64,000 nucleotides of DNA from Omphalotus guepiniiformis (GCA_028554645.1 JAQOOI010000064.1:1736001-1800000); one strand, 5' to 3'. Positions 14,657-25,703 are shown, numbered from the stretch's first letter. Numbers and translations are program-made. The notes: generated from the sequence alone by a model not told the origin.

Positions 14657-16058
14657 TCATGACAGTCTATTCAATGAAAAACTTTGAGTATCACTGGTAT
14701 TCCCAACTCGAGAGAAAGATAGCGATGAAGCTGGATATGATCTATCGACACTTATTCCTAGCGTGGAGCGGAGAACGATTAACGTCGAAGCAATGCCCTG
14801 CCGGACATTCGAATCAGTTTCATTCAAGTGTAAATACTCCTTACCACGGTCTGAATCAGCATCGCAGTCAAGTCAATAGTTGCAGCATTCCGAACGCTAA
14901 TCGAGAAGATCAAACAAGCGATGAGGGCTGACGTGTAGAGCACTCCTGATTCTAGCCTTCGAAAGGATATGTATCATGAGACGGTGAATATAAAGTTCAG
15001 GGAGAGATACGGACAGGATGGCAATGACCGCACGATAAATCTTTTGAGCCTGGAATCCGATAAACACTCCTGCATCTTGAGCATGCCACCAGATGCGTCC
15101 TACTGTATAATGTCTTTATGTATCGCATTTTGATACGAAAGATTTTTCAGTACCTATGAGTGCCGTCAGTAGTGTATTTTCGAATGCGATCAAGCCTAAT
15201 TCCACAGCCTGAGCGGTTGAGATGTCTTGAGGTACGGCGGCAGACGGGTCGGAGGGTATATGAGGAGTATCTATTGCAATACTGACGACTGCATAGACTG
15301 ATACGCATGTCCGAGTCATCGACTCGTTAGTAGCTGCCTTTGACGTGTCTAGGTGAACGTACTGATATTTGCAAGTAACATGCAAACGGGGAAAATAATG
15401 ACCCGCTTCTTGGAGCCCCATATGATATAGCAGCGAAAGATCTATGGTACGGCGCAAATGCGGGCGCGGAGACATCTGAACGGAGGTTTAAGGGAGACGA
15501 GAGGTGTGAAAATCTCACAAGGACAACATCTGCAATCACACTTTGAATATAGCATGAGGGAAAGTAGGAATAGAAATAGAGGGGACACCAACTCAGCGAC
15601 AAGAAAAGTAACCAAAAGGATGCTTCAAGTTCCATATGAGATGAGCGAAAACTATTGACTGCATGTCTGACGAGCACTCACCGAACGAGACCTCTGAGTC
15701 TTGAGAGCTCAATATCTGGCAATAGGATCCAGGATATATTGACAACTTTTCCATACGAATCGACGGCAAGGCCAGTCGTAGCTAGCAGAAATAACGATAT
15801 AATAGAAGCTGAATGTAACCGGTACCCCACTTTCCTGCGTCGATGAACAACAATCACTGTGCTGCTGAAAAGCAGGATATACAAGCCTAGAGACATGGAA
15901 TCAGTCAGAAATGAGGGAGATACGTGACCAAGCTGCGACCATAAAGCAAGTAATCTCCCTTGGGGGTGATTAGCTCGTTGAGCAATCGTTATATTAGACG
16001 ATCTTACCGCTAGTGTGAACATCGAACCTCGCAGAGACTCGACAGTGATTGACGACAT
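14657..16058 (-). CDS. Seven-TM membrane protein of an Agaricomycete family
   Basis: Multi-exon gene for a polytopic membrane protein. Visible segments: LGLYILLFSSTVIVVHRRRK (TM1 and basic loop), ASIISLFLLATTGLAVDSYG (TM2), VELGLIAFENTLLTALIG, a GRIWWHAQDAGVFIG loop, IYRAVIAILESGVLYTSAL joined across an intron, LIACLIFSISV, and a last helix IASTLIVLRSTLGISVDR. The pattern of RIWW, the ESGVLY helix and the final 'L-R-L-G' helix is common in large mushroom families of unknown role. The start at 16058 is provisional; splice joints in the middle are uncertain. The retrotransposon lies about 230 bp upstream of the start and may have replaced part of its promoter. Confidence 0.6.
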
Positions 16059-16287
16059 TCGGAGACGAGACGGGGTCCGGTGAATGTTTGGATGGGGGTT
16101 TAGGATGCGTTGACCTGGTATTGGCCGTAATGATGGCCAAGTATAGAGCTGTCTATCAAGCTTCCTACTAGGGTTCAATAGTGAGCCACATCTTCGCATC
16201 TTCGGCGAGTACAAACGTGCATCAGACTATAGCAGATCCCTCTAAGAATAATGGAGCCACAACTCGGATTGGATCAATTTGACCCGT

Positions 16288-16292
16288 ACTTA
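16288..16292. repeat. Target-site duplication (left) of the LTR element
   Basis: ACTTA directly before the 5' LTR; the same five bases follow the 3' LTR at 25261-25265. A 5-bp duplication is the usual product of a Ty3/Gypsy integrase. Confidence 0.9.
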
Positions 16293-16484
16293 TGTAAACA
16301 CGATCACGTGTGTACATACAGTTTAGGTATATAAGGCATGAGATAGAGTAGTAGAGGACATTCTTCTTTTCTTCCTTCATCTTGTAGTCGACTACGTCTC
16401 CCTTCTTGATCTCATCAATACGACGTGGTTCAGTCTCTCTTCGTCCCTCTAAGTTCGTGTTTCCTTCCTTAGTGGAGGTTTCCA
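16293..16484 (+). repeat. 5' LTR (192 bp)
   Basis: Starts TGTAAACACG, ends GGTTTCCA. It contains a TATATAA box-like run (GGTATATAAGGC), a CACGTG E-box and the 12-bp palindrome GTAGTCGACTAC. The same sequence recurs at 25069-25260 with no difference seen. Confidence 0.95.
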
Positions 16485-16970
16485 CTTTTTTTGAGACTCT
16501 TTTTCGTGTATCCGTGAGGATTCACGCGCGTCGTCTACGCGAGAATAACAAATCGTGAGTTTTCGGTTATCTTCTTCTCAAGATTACATCTCGCCTTTAG
16601 TGTTTCCATTTCCTTCTCGCCGTAATATTTTCATCTCGCCTTTCTTGTTCTTCTTCTCGCTCTTCTCCGAAACAAATCGCTCTTCATTGACATTGGAAAT
16701 AAACTCAAACAATCACTTCACCATTAAATTGGTTTCACTCGCACTAGACTTCACCTTGAATTGACTTCCACCTTCACTTGACTTGAATTCCACACACACA
16801 CACACACACACCTTGACTTAAATTCACTCGCACATATCAAACTTGACATCCACGCGCATAAACTTCACACTTGCATATTTTCGCCCTTTGTTTCCTTGAA
16901 ATTACTTTTCTCGCTCTTTTCTAAACCTTCAATTCTTAGACTTCCGATTTCAAAAGATTCTGATTTTTAA
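16485..16970 (+). other. Retrotransposon leader with a CA microsatellite
   Basis: About 490 bp of pyrimidine-rich leader between the 5' LTR and the Gag ATG. It begins CTTTTTTTGAGACTC, which does not look like a tRNA primer-binding site. A (CA)n run of about 22 bp sits at 16791-16812. No gene is visible. Confidence 0.6.
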
Positions 16971-17925
16971 ATGTCAGGACCTCCAAAGCGAAACCTGCGA
17001 TCTACCATCGCTCGTCAAACGTCCAAAACAGCAGACTCTCGTCCATCTTCATCTAACTCTCATTCAACCCCTCTCAACCCACAATCACCTTCTTCCTTAT
17101 CCGCATCTTCTGGACGTTTACCCGAACATTCCACCTCGAGCACACAGAATACTTCCGCATCATTAAATCCCGAGGCACCTGATATTCGTAACTTGGTTGA
17201 ATTTGCTTCCGAGAGCGATCGCGGAATTAGTCCCTTGTCAGATCACAATAACACACCTCCGAGTCCTCAGCAACGTAGCGAACTACCTCCAGTACGCGAA
17301 CCGATCTCACATACTCGTTCATCTTCTTGCACTTCGCTGTCTTCCGATTCTTCTGTCGAAACAATGTCACACGCATCTTCTGCTGCGGGGTGGGTTAATA
17401 ATGGCGTATCTAAACCCCCGATTGTTACCGCGCGTACCTTACCCATCGCATCCCTGATAAACGTTCTACATTGCCTCGAAAACTATTTCTCTCACAAAGA
17501 CATTTCTGAACAAGCTAAACAACGTAACATCATCATGTCCACCTTCCAATCCGACGCGAACATGAACTATTTTCGTGTAAACGCGACTTCCCTTCTTGCG
17601 TTGGAATCGGAAGCCTTTCTTATCGAGGTTCGAAAGCAGCTTTGCGGCATCGATTGGGCAGAACAGGTTCTCTCGCTTTTGACCAATGCGCGTCAATCTA
17701 ATGTGGAAGATGAATCCTTTGTCATCCTTCATGACACTATGATTGGCTACAACTCCTTGCTCGCAGGAACGGCACATCATCTCGATGACAGTCACATCCG
17801 TATCCTGTTGCAGAACGCTCTCACTGAGGATTTTAGGAAATATTTGACAGCGAAAGAGGTTTCGAATGCCTTGGCTTCAAAGGAATGGATCACGGCGGTC
17901 AAGAAGCATGATTTGCATTATAGAT
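16971..17925 (+). pseudogene. Retrotransposon Gag part (5' half of the split Gag-Pol frame)
   Basis: Starts MSGPPKRNLRSTIARQTS; the first 140 residues are a Ser/Pro-rich low-complexity region. A helical capsid-like part follows (ASLINVLHCLENYFSHKD, LRNA-type segments, FLIEVRKQLCGIDWAEQV, DDSHIRILLQNALTEDFRKY). It ends at HDLHYR, where the nested element enters. The frame continues into the nested element's inverted repeat until 18206, but that tail is not retroviral. The reading frame resumes in the same phase after 20508, showing that Gag and Pol were one continuous frame before the insertion. Confidence 0.85.
17920..17925. repeat. Target-site duplication (left) of the nested element
   Basis: ATAGAT before the element; the same six bases follow it at 20503-20508. 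Removing the element plus one copy (2,583 bp, a multiple of 3) restores phase between the two flanking coding parts. Confidence 0.85.
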
Positions 17926-18298
17926 TATGCTGTTTAATAGTGTCAAAAAATAATTTTAGCACAAACTTCTATAAACATCATATCTCTCTTAGTCTTGGCT
18001 GTATACAAACCCTTGATCACACAATAGCAGATGGTGCTCACAATATTGCAGTTGTTGCTCACACAATGGCTGGTAGTGCGTGCACTAGGACAGATAGTGC
18101 TCACACAATGGCAAGTAGTGCTCGCGCTATGATAGCTAGTGTTCGCGCTATGGCAGATAGTGCACGCGCGATCTTATATTGCTGGAAAATAACTTCAGAA
18201 AGGTGACTATTAAGTGGTGTTCTAGATCAAAGCAAGCATTAAGCAAATGTGTAACACCTCATACAACTTAGCCAGATAAGATAATATTGAGATAAGTG
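17926..18298 (+). repeat. Left terminal inverted repeat with 21-bp tandem units
   Basis: Pairs with 20131-20502 in inverted orientation, with scattered changes. From 18015 to 18161 it holds seven 21-bp units of the type GCTCACACAATGGCAAGTAGT. The unit length is a multiple of three, which is why the frame stays open across it. A copy of part of the repeat (TCAAAGCATATTAAGCAAAT) also occurs inside the element near 18540-18565. Confidence 0.85.
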
Positions 18299-18321
18299 AT
18301 GCTTATCTCAATTATCTTATC
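18275..18321. repeat. Hairpin at the inner edge of the left inverted repeat
   Basis: GATAAGATAATATTGAGATAAG is followed after 5 bp by CTTATCTCAATTATCTTATC, an almost perfect inverted repeat of about 20 bp. Confidence 0.75.
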
Positions 18322-20130
18322 ACATTTATATGACCACATGACCACTTTGTTGGTCTTTATTAGCATCACAGGGCTCTGGTCCTATAAAAGTAGCTTAAAT
18401 TTATCTATCTGTATAGCATATGTAGACTGAATATATCTGTGTTGTGCTCACAGATGATAGATAAGTTATAACTCAATATACAGATAATACTAACTAGTAT
18501 TATCTCTTATAAGTGTGGTCAACTATTAAGATGTGATATTCTAGATCAAAGCATATTAAGCAAATGAGTGGGCAGAGCTATAAGAATATCCCAAGTATCC
18601 TAGATGAAGGCAGAGACTAAAGTGAATCAAAACAAACACTCTATCTTTTGTCCATAAATCAAGTCCAGTACTAGTGGCATGATCCAATTTCATTTTGTTA
18701 TTGAATTAGAGCATATTTGAACCAATGTAAGATCATAAAGTATGATTATCACAAAATACAGATTTACATGAAATATGTTCATTATGAATTGTATAATAGA
18801 TTATACATCTTGTAAGTGAACATGAATTCTCAAAAGTAACAGTGCCAGCTTGGTATTCTCCCTTTCATCATTGCTCCTCTGTTTTATCTCTACAGCTAGC
18901 CTGTGTAAAGTGAAAGTGGTCAGTATCCTCTGCAACTGTCAATTTGATTCCTGCAGAATGAAATTTTATCTCATTCAATGAACTTGAACTTGAAGTACTA
19001 ACAACAAGTACTAATCACTGTATATTGAAACTAACAAGCTTGAATAATAATTTTCTATACACTAATGATTTACTATAAGATCATTTAAATGTTATATCAC
19101 TGGTCTTACATTGGTCTGAATATGCTCTATTCCTGATCAGTGATATTAATGACATTAGAGTTGGCTTAAGTATTCCATCCTGGATATTTGCAAGTTTATC
19201 TTCAATACTATCATGGAGTGTAGTCATACTAGCCAAACAAGTTGACTTTCATATCTAGACAGAAAATTGGGCTGAATCTACAATCAGACATATTGATATG
19301 ATATGAAATTAACTATAGATGCTACACACCAGTTTTGCTATCAAAGTCAGAGTTGGGAATATTATGATCTTGTTTGCACATCTGAGATTGCTAGTATACA
19401 CCATCAGATTTTCTTGATTCATGCTCTAAGTCAGACTCCCTGGGCAGGTTGATCTCTGCACAAATTAATTTAGAGCCCAAAATATGATATAAAAATTGCC
19501 AAAAAAAAGTTAACATTCTATTGGACACAAGAAGTCCATTATATGCATGCTTGAAAGTCAATTGATCTTGTCCACAAATCATACACTCTATGACATTGTA
19601 TTTTGTCAAAAACTGGTCCTTGGACTGTCCTATAAGCAGTTAGACTGGGTATCTACTGCCATTGAAGGCACTATTTTCAACAGGTAAGCTCTATCTATCC
19701 ACAGAACTAGCAGGTAAGAATATTTTCACCAAGATATTTGATCTCACAATCTGTTTCAGAATCTATTGAGACAATCTCATATATGATGGTTCTTCATCTA
19801 GGCAGCGGATTACCATGCCATCTCTCCAAGGCCAACACCAAGAAATTGGTTGGTATATAGTTGTGGGAATCATCACTCATATCTTGAATCAATCAAATTC
19901 TTCTGCTGTCATGTGCAAGCTAAGGCTCTCAGCAAGCTTAATTGCAGATCTGGAAACAGTGTCGAAGAATACAACCTTCTCCTATATGGATTCAGAATAT
20001 TGAGCTTGTTTTACCAATGATATTGATGCAAGGACAAGGTTCTTCTATAATCAGATTATTATTCTTATTGCAAAGTGCTTACTTAGCACTATATAGTTGA
20101 CCATACTCATTTGCTTAATACTTGCTTTGA
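18322..20130. other. AT-rich interior of the nested element, no gene
   Basis: About 1.8 kb, visibly more AT-rich than the surrounding genes, with frequent stops in all frames. No transposase motif, RNA gene or poly(A) stretch is seen. It is filler of a non-autonomous element or a decayed transposase region. Confidence 0.7.
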
Positions 20131-20502
20131 CACTTATCTCAATATTATCTTATCTTGCCAAGTTGTACAAGGTATTACACAGTTGCTTAATGCTTGCTTT
20201 GATTAGAATACTACTTAATAGTCACCTTTCTGAAGTTATTCTCCAGCAATATAAGATCGCGCACGCACTATCTGCCATAGCGCGAACACTATCTGCCATA
20301 GCGCGAACACTAGCTATTACAGCGCGAGCGCTACTTGCCATAGTGTGAGCACTATCTGTCCTAGCGCGAGCAACAACTGCAATATTGTGAGCACCATCTG
20401 CTATTATGTGATCAAGGGGTTGTATACAGCTAAGACTAAGAGAGATATGATGTTTATAGAAGTTTGTGCTGAAATTATTTTTTGACACTTTTAAACAGCA
20501 TA
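20131..20502 (-). repeat. Right terminal inverted repeat with 21-bp tandem units
   Basis: Inverted copy of 17926-18298. The 21-bp units lie at about 20265-20413. The two repeats differ by base changes and unit order (the left has a TMAGSACTRTDS-like unit, the right an extra VRAMADS-like one), so they diverged before this insertion. Confidence 0.85.
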
Positions 20503-23500
20503 ATAGATCTTATGACCGTCGTACGTTGCGAGAGGCTAAAACGTTACATGATTCCACTCGTGCGATGTTGGAGCAACTCAAGCGATCTTCGAACAGCCAA
20601 CATTACTCAAACGAACACGCTCGTACACGTCCTTTTAACAACGCTACAAACTTCGCTTCTTCCTCGTCCAGCTCCGCTTCAGCCAGTACCACATCTTCCT
20701 TTGTCCCCTTCAAATCTCGCGCTCCTGATGGAAAATTCTCAGTACTTCCAATGCAGAAAGTTAAGGAGGACTCGACGCAGATACAGATCTATAGTGATTT
20801 GCAGATTTGCCACAAGTGTCGAAACGCTTTCGCCGGACACAGCGCTTTCAATTGCAGCAGTAATGATCGACCTCGTCTCAATGTTCCTTATCGACCCTTA
20901 ACTGATGCTGATGTTGCTCGTGCTCGTCTGGCACATAGCAAAACGCACAGGCCCATTTCCATGAATGCTATTCTTTCCTATCAACCGGTTAGCACTGTCG
21001 CGGCAGTAGAATCTGTAACAGCGATTAACGACTTGTCATCTTTGCTGGATCCCGTACCTTCGTCATCTCACGCGTCATCTTCCTCCTCTGTCGCTGCTTT
21101 GTTCTCGCACCCTTCCCTAAACATACGTCAAGACAGTTTTGTTTACGAGAGAGAGGCAAAGGTTGCTCCGGTGGCAGCTATTATTGAAAGTCTGGACGAT
21201 GCTCTCGATAACATCTCTGATGAAGAATGGGAAGGTGTAGCTGATTCCTTGCCGTCGTCGCCGTCTCCGTCGAGGTTGACATTAGATGCTCGTCACACAG
21301 TGAGTGCTGTAACTGATGCTTCAATTGATTGTGAACCTCCGATAGAACTCCCTCACTTGACATGGAAGGCGCTTCTCACAGGCCCGGCCATTGAGTCTCC
21401 CCTCGTTCTTGATTTACTGTTAGACTTAGGCTCACCGTTCGTTCTCATTAGAAATGATCTTGTCACTCAACTCGGACTCCGTCGTTTTCATTTACACAAG
21501 CCTCGACTCGTTTCGGGATTTGCAGGTTCAACACCATCAAACGTTCTTCAATTGACTGAATATGTAAAACTTTCGCTATCAGATCCTTCGAATTCATGGA
21601 CTTCCCGAATTGTGTATGCACTTATTACCCCTTCCTTATGTTCTCCTATAATTCTCGGGCTACCTTTCTTACATCAAAACCATCTTGTATCGGACGTTTA
21701 TAATCGCACTGTAATTGACTCAACATCGGGTTTCGATTTAATGAATCCAGTGGCCGTTTCACCACCAAGCATGCCTGATAAGCGTTCACCGAAACAACGA
21801 AGACTGGATGTGTGTAAGGAGAAGTTAAATGTAATAAAACAACTCAAAGATATGTTCAACCTATTTCCAGCACGGTTTATTAAACCTCCACAACCGGAAA
21901 TTTCTTGGACCGCAGCGATTGCAACTCGATTAGCGGAATTAGAGGATCGAACGAAGTTGGATAGATTCTCGAATGATATTAAAGAAGAGTACAAAGATGT
22001 CTTCGCAGCCATTCCGCATGTCGACGAGTTGCCGACTGACATTACATGTAAAATTACGTTGAAGGAGGCATACCGTGGAATCCAAACTCGAAGTTACACC
22101 TCACCTCGAAAATTTAAAGATGCATGGTCTACCTTGATAAGTAAACATCTTGATGCAGGTCGCATTCGTCCATCATCGTCCGAATTTTCTTCTCCTGCTT
22201 TTCTTATCCCAAAGGCAGACCCAACAGTCTTACCTCGCTGGGTCAACGACTTCCGAGTATTGAATGCGAACACCGTTCCTGACCGTCACCCGCTACCGCG
22301 GATAGACGAAATTTTGGCAGATTGTGCAAAAGGGAAAATCTGGGGAAAAATGGATATGACTGATTCCTTTTTCCAGACACGCCTCGACCCTTCATCGATA
22401 CCTCTCACAGCAGTCAACACTCCCTTGGGTTTATATGAATGGTTAGTGATGCCTCAAGGACTTCGTAATGCTCCTTCGGTTCAACAACGACGGGTAACTG
22501 CAGCCTTGAGAGACTATATTGGGAAATTCTGTCATGTATATTTAGACGATATTATTATTTGGTCAGATTCGGTGGAACAACATGCCGAACACGTAAGACT
22601 CATTCTCGCTGCTCTTCGAAAACACAAGTTGTATTGTAATACAAAAAAATGTCAGTTCTTCCAAACAGAGATCGATTTTCTCGGTCATCATATTTCACAA
22701 CGAGGGGTGGAAGCGCAAGAACATAAATGTGCAGCCTTATTAAAATTTCCTGCTCCTCGCAACATTCAAGAGACTCGAAGGTTCTTGGGGATGTTACGCT
22801 TCATTGCGGGATATTTGGAACGCGACTTGGCGGAATATACTCGGGTACTCTACCCGCTCACAAAAAAGGAGTGTGCCAAGAATTTTCCAACATGGACTGA
22901 TGAACACGAAGTAGCTTTCAACAAAATAAAAAAGATGGTAGTGGATCGGGCTACTCTGACGGTGATAGACCATACAAATCCCGGAGACAATAAGATTTTC
23001 CTCACATGTGATGCTAGTGAATGGCGCTCAGGTGCGGTTCTAAGTTGGGGTCCTACATTAGGCGAAGCTAAACCAGTGGCGTTTGATTCTGCTCAGTTCT
23101 CCGGACCTGAATTGAATTATCCTGTACATGAAAAAGAATTATTGGCTATTATTCGTGCTCTCAAGAAATGGAGAGCAGACTTGATTGGAATGCCTGTGTA
23201 TGTTTTAACTGATCATCGTACTTTAGAGAATTTCCACACTCAACGCGATCTAAGCCGTAGACAATTGCGTTGGCAGGAGTTTCTTAGTCAATATGATGTT
23301 ACGATTGCATATATTAAAGGAGCCGAAAACGTGGGTGCGGATGCTTTCTCGCGAGTACCGCCTGATGGTTATCCGCATGAAACTCAAGAAAAGTTGAATC
23401 CGCGTTGGCCGGTGCCAATTCCCACTGCTTCGGTATTCTCCATTTCGTCAGACAAGGAATTTCTAAACGAGATAAAACTGGGTTATCAAGAAGACCCGTG

Positions 23501-24959
23501 GTGTAAAAATTTGATCTCCTTAAGTGCACCAGTGCCGGGTTTCAAAAAGATCGGAGATCTATGGTATTTAGAAGATAGATTGATAATTCCGAGATATAGT
23601 AACCTTCGCGAGATTTTGTTCCGCTTGGCACACGATGCAGCGGGTCATTTTGGTTCCGACAAGTCCTATGAAAATCTACGGGATTCCTTTTATTGGCCAA
23701 ACATGCGTCGGGATCTGTACAACGCATATGTCCCTGCTTGCGAACAATGTCAGCGTAATAAGTCTCGCTCAGGAAAGAACCCAAAAGGTCCATTGCACCC
23801 GCTGCCTGTCCCTGATCATCGTTGCAGCAGCATAGCAATGGATTTTGTAGGACCGCTTCCAGAGGAAAATGGTTTTAATTGTATTCTAACAATTACGGAC
23901 AGATTGAATAGTGACTTGGCTATTATTCCAACACGCACAGACATAAACGCTTCTGACCTTGCTCGCTTGTTCTTCAATAATTGGTATTGTGAAAATGGTC
24001 TACCAGATGAAATCATTACAGATCGAGACAAACTGTTTACATCTTCCTTCTGGAAGTCTTTCCTTCGCTTGACCGGAGTTTCTATGAAGATGTCAACGTC
24101 CTTTCATCCGGAAACTGATGGAGCATCAGAGCGAACGAACAAAACAATAAACCAGTGTTTGCGATACTATGTCACTCGGAACCAAAAAGGTTGGGTTAAA
24201 TCTTTGCCAAAAATCCGGTTTGATATTATGAATTCGGTCAATGCTTCGACAGGCACGTCCATGTTCCTTCTCAAAACAGGTCGGTCTCCACGTGTGATTC
24301 CGAATTTGATTCCGACGGAGATTGATAAATCCGAGTCCTCTTGGTCCTTTCTACAAAACTTCATACCGCAAATGACAAACATTGAGTCTGAAGTCCGTGA
24401 TCACTTACATGCGGCAAAGGTCCTGCAAGCGGTACAAGCCAACAAACATCGCGGTTCTCCTCCAAAATTTGCTGTCAATGATAAAGTAATGCTGACAACA
24501 GTTCATCGTAGAAGAGCTTTTAAATCAAAAGGCGACAATCGATGCGCTAAGTTCTTTCCACGTTTCGACGGCCCTTATAAAATCATTAAAGCGCACCCGG
24601 AAACGGATTCTTACACCTTGGAGCTTCCTAATGAACCAAACATATTTCCTACTTTTTATGTTAGCGAGCTTTCTCGATTCATCGAAAACGACGATACCTT
24701 ATTCCCGAGTCGCGCTAAGCTAGCTCCGTTGACTGTTTTAGTGGATGGTGAAGAAGAACATACTATCGAGTGTATCAAGGATGCGAGAAAACGAGGGCGT
24801 GGATGGCAGTTTCTTGTAAGTTGGGTGAACGAGGGTGCTGAAGAAGATCGTTGGCTAAGTTTGTCGGAAATATCGGAATGTGAGGCATTGGATACATGGA
24901 TCTTGAACGGAGGTAATGGACCAGATCATTTAAAAGCCGAGCTTCTCGGAGAAATTTAA
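20503..24959 (+). pseudogene. Retrotransposon Pol part (protease, RT, RNase H, integrase, chromodomain)
   Basis: Long uninterrupted frame, in phase with Gag once the insert is ignored. In order: a zinc knuckle of unusual spacing (CHKC-X6-H-X4-C); protease with LLDLGSPF (Leu where Thr/Ser is usual); RT with WVNDFRVLNANT, MPQGLRNAPS and active site VYLDDIIIW; RNase H with FLTCDASEWRSG, VHEKELLAI and VLTDHRTLENF; integrase with an HHCC finger (AGHFGS, CEQCQRN) and D-D-E (AMDFVGPL, EIITDRDKLF, FHPETDGASERTNK); and a chromodomain-like end (GWQFLVSWVN, EEDRWLSLSEI). All catalytic residues are present, so the copy fails only through the split frame. A frame with a GTG codon at 20466 starts inside the nested repeat and is not a natural start. 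Confidence 0.9.
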
Positions 24960-25068
24960 CAATCTATAGGGTGTACTAATTTCCTTCTTTTTACTAATCT
25001 CCTTTCTTTTTGTTTTGAAAGTATTAGTTATAGGTGCTAGTGATACTTTGCTTCTGAGATGGTGAGGG

Positions 25069-25260
25069 TGTAAACACGATCACGTGTGTACATACAGTTT
25101 AGGTATATAAGGCATGAGATAGAGTAGTAGAGGACATTCTTCTTTTCTTCCTTCATCTTGTAGTCGACTACGTCTCCCTTCTTGATCTCATCAATACGAC
25201 GTGGTTCAGTCTCTCTTCGTCCCTCTAAGTTCGTGTTTCCTTCCTTAGTGGAGGTTTCCA
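25069..25260 (+). repeat. 3' LTR (192 bp)
   Basis: Same length as the 5' LTR (16293-16484) with no difference seen. It is preceded by a short purine-rich tract ending at 25068 and followed by the target duplication ACTTA at 25261-25265. Confidence 0.95.
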
Positions 25261-25265
25261 ACTTA

Positions 25266-25610
25266 CTAAGTATATAGCACCATCCAGGTCGGAATTGAAT
25301 ATACCAGACGTCGAAGTTTCGGAGGATGACATATAACTAGGACACCCGAAAGCCCCTTTGACAAAGGCCAGAGCTTGGGACCAGTGAAGAACGTCGTGAC
25401 TGAAGTTCTTGCTCCGAGATATAGTGCCAGTCTGAAATGGAACTTGAAATGTCGCTTTGACTTGCCAAATCCTTGCGGCGCTCCAGATGTCGTGGATATA
25501 GTGTGAGTGAGAAGAGTTGGCGTTAAAGAAACACCAATGTCTCGCCTGTGGCATGGGTCCATTAAAATAAGCAAGCATTCTCGACGGCTTCAAATTGAGA
25601 GAGACGCGCC
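25266..25610 (-). pseudogene. Decayed copy of the DHX35 5' end
   Basis: On the minus strand, 25567-25608 matches the DHX35 first coding exon (14154-14195) at 36 of 42 bases. A further weak match follows (ATGCCACAGGCGAGACATTGG against ATGCCATAGGCGAGAAATTG in DHX35). Beyond that, similarity fades. Upstream, 25637-25657 matches the DHX35 5' flank 14339-14359 at 20 of 21 bases. The DHX35 N-terminal codons between those blocks are missing here, so it cannot be functional. The retroelement is inserted at its inner side. The extent towards 25266 is uncertain. Confidence 0.6.
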
Positions 25611-25703
25611 GGAGAGGCTGATAGAGAGTGATCCCATCGGTTACATAAGCGAATACTCTTTAAACTCGTACCTCACTCTCTTCTTCTTCTTCACCAACTC
25701 GTC

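Larger units (their letters stand above)
17926..20502. mobile_element. Non-autonomous TIR DNA transposon nested in Gag-Pol
   Basis: A 2,577-bp insert with long imperfect terminal inverted repeats (about 372 bp each) starting TATGCTGTTTAA and a 6-bp target duplication. The interior is AT-rich and has no frame above about 75 codons, so it carries no transposase. Long repeats with inner 21-bp tandem units resemble Mutator-like or Zisupton/KDZ elements, but those usually give 8-bp duplications; hAT elements also give 8. I leave the superfamily open. Confidence 0.85.
16293..25260 (+). mobile_element. Ty3/Gypsy chromovirus LTR retrotransposon, interrupted by a nested element
   Basis: A complete LTR element of 8,968 bp, about 6.4 kb without the nested insert. 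It has two 192-bp LTRs starting TG and ending CA, a 5-bp target duplication, a long leader, a Gag-Pol frame with the order protease, reverse transcriptase, RNase H, integrase, and a chromodomain-like C-terminus. This order defines Ty3/Gypsy, and the chromodomain points to a chromovirus. The LTRs look identical by eye, so insertion is recent. A purine-rich stretch (GAGATGGTGAGGG, ending 25068) lies next to the 3' LTR as a polypurine tract. No TGG-type tRNA primer site is seen after the 5' LTR. The Gag-Pol frame is cut by a DNA element at 17926-20502, so this copy cannot make its full polyprotein. Confidence 0.93.

Noticed and set aside
16222..16485. Minus-strand frames starting in both LTRs (identical N-termini)
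   Set aside because: They arise because the two LTRs are copies; the frames run into unrelated flanks and have no family.
18015..18161. CRISPR-like array of short repeats
   Set aside because: The units are contiguous 21-mers with no spacers, in a eukaryotic transposon repeat.
17926..18206. Open frame through the left inverted repeat, with a near-identical minus-strand frame at 20222-20488
   Set aside because: The two peptides are alike only because the DNA is an inverted repeat. The frame stays open because the tandem unit is 21 bp; composition is repetitive and no protein family fits.
25266..25593. A real minus-strand gene disrupted by the retroelement
   Set aside because: The frame can be followed across the insertion site to a stop at 16222, but the peptide has no family and the DNA shows similarity to the DHX35 5' end in changing frames, which fits a decayed copy better.
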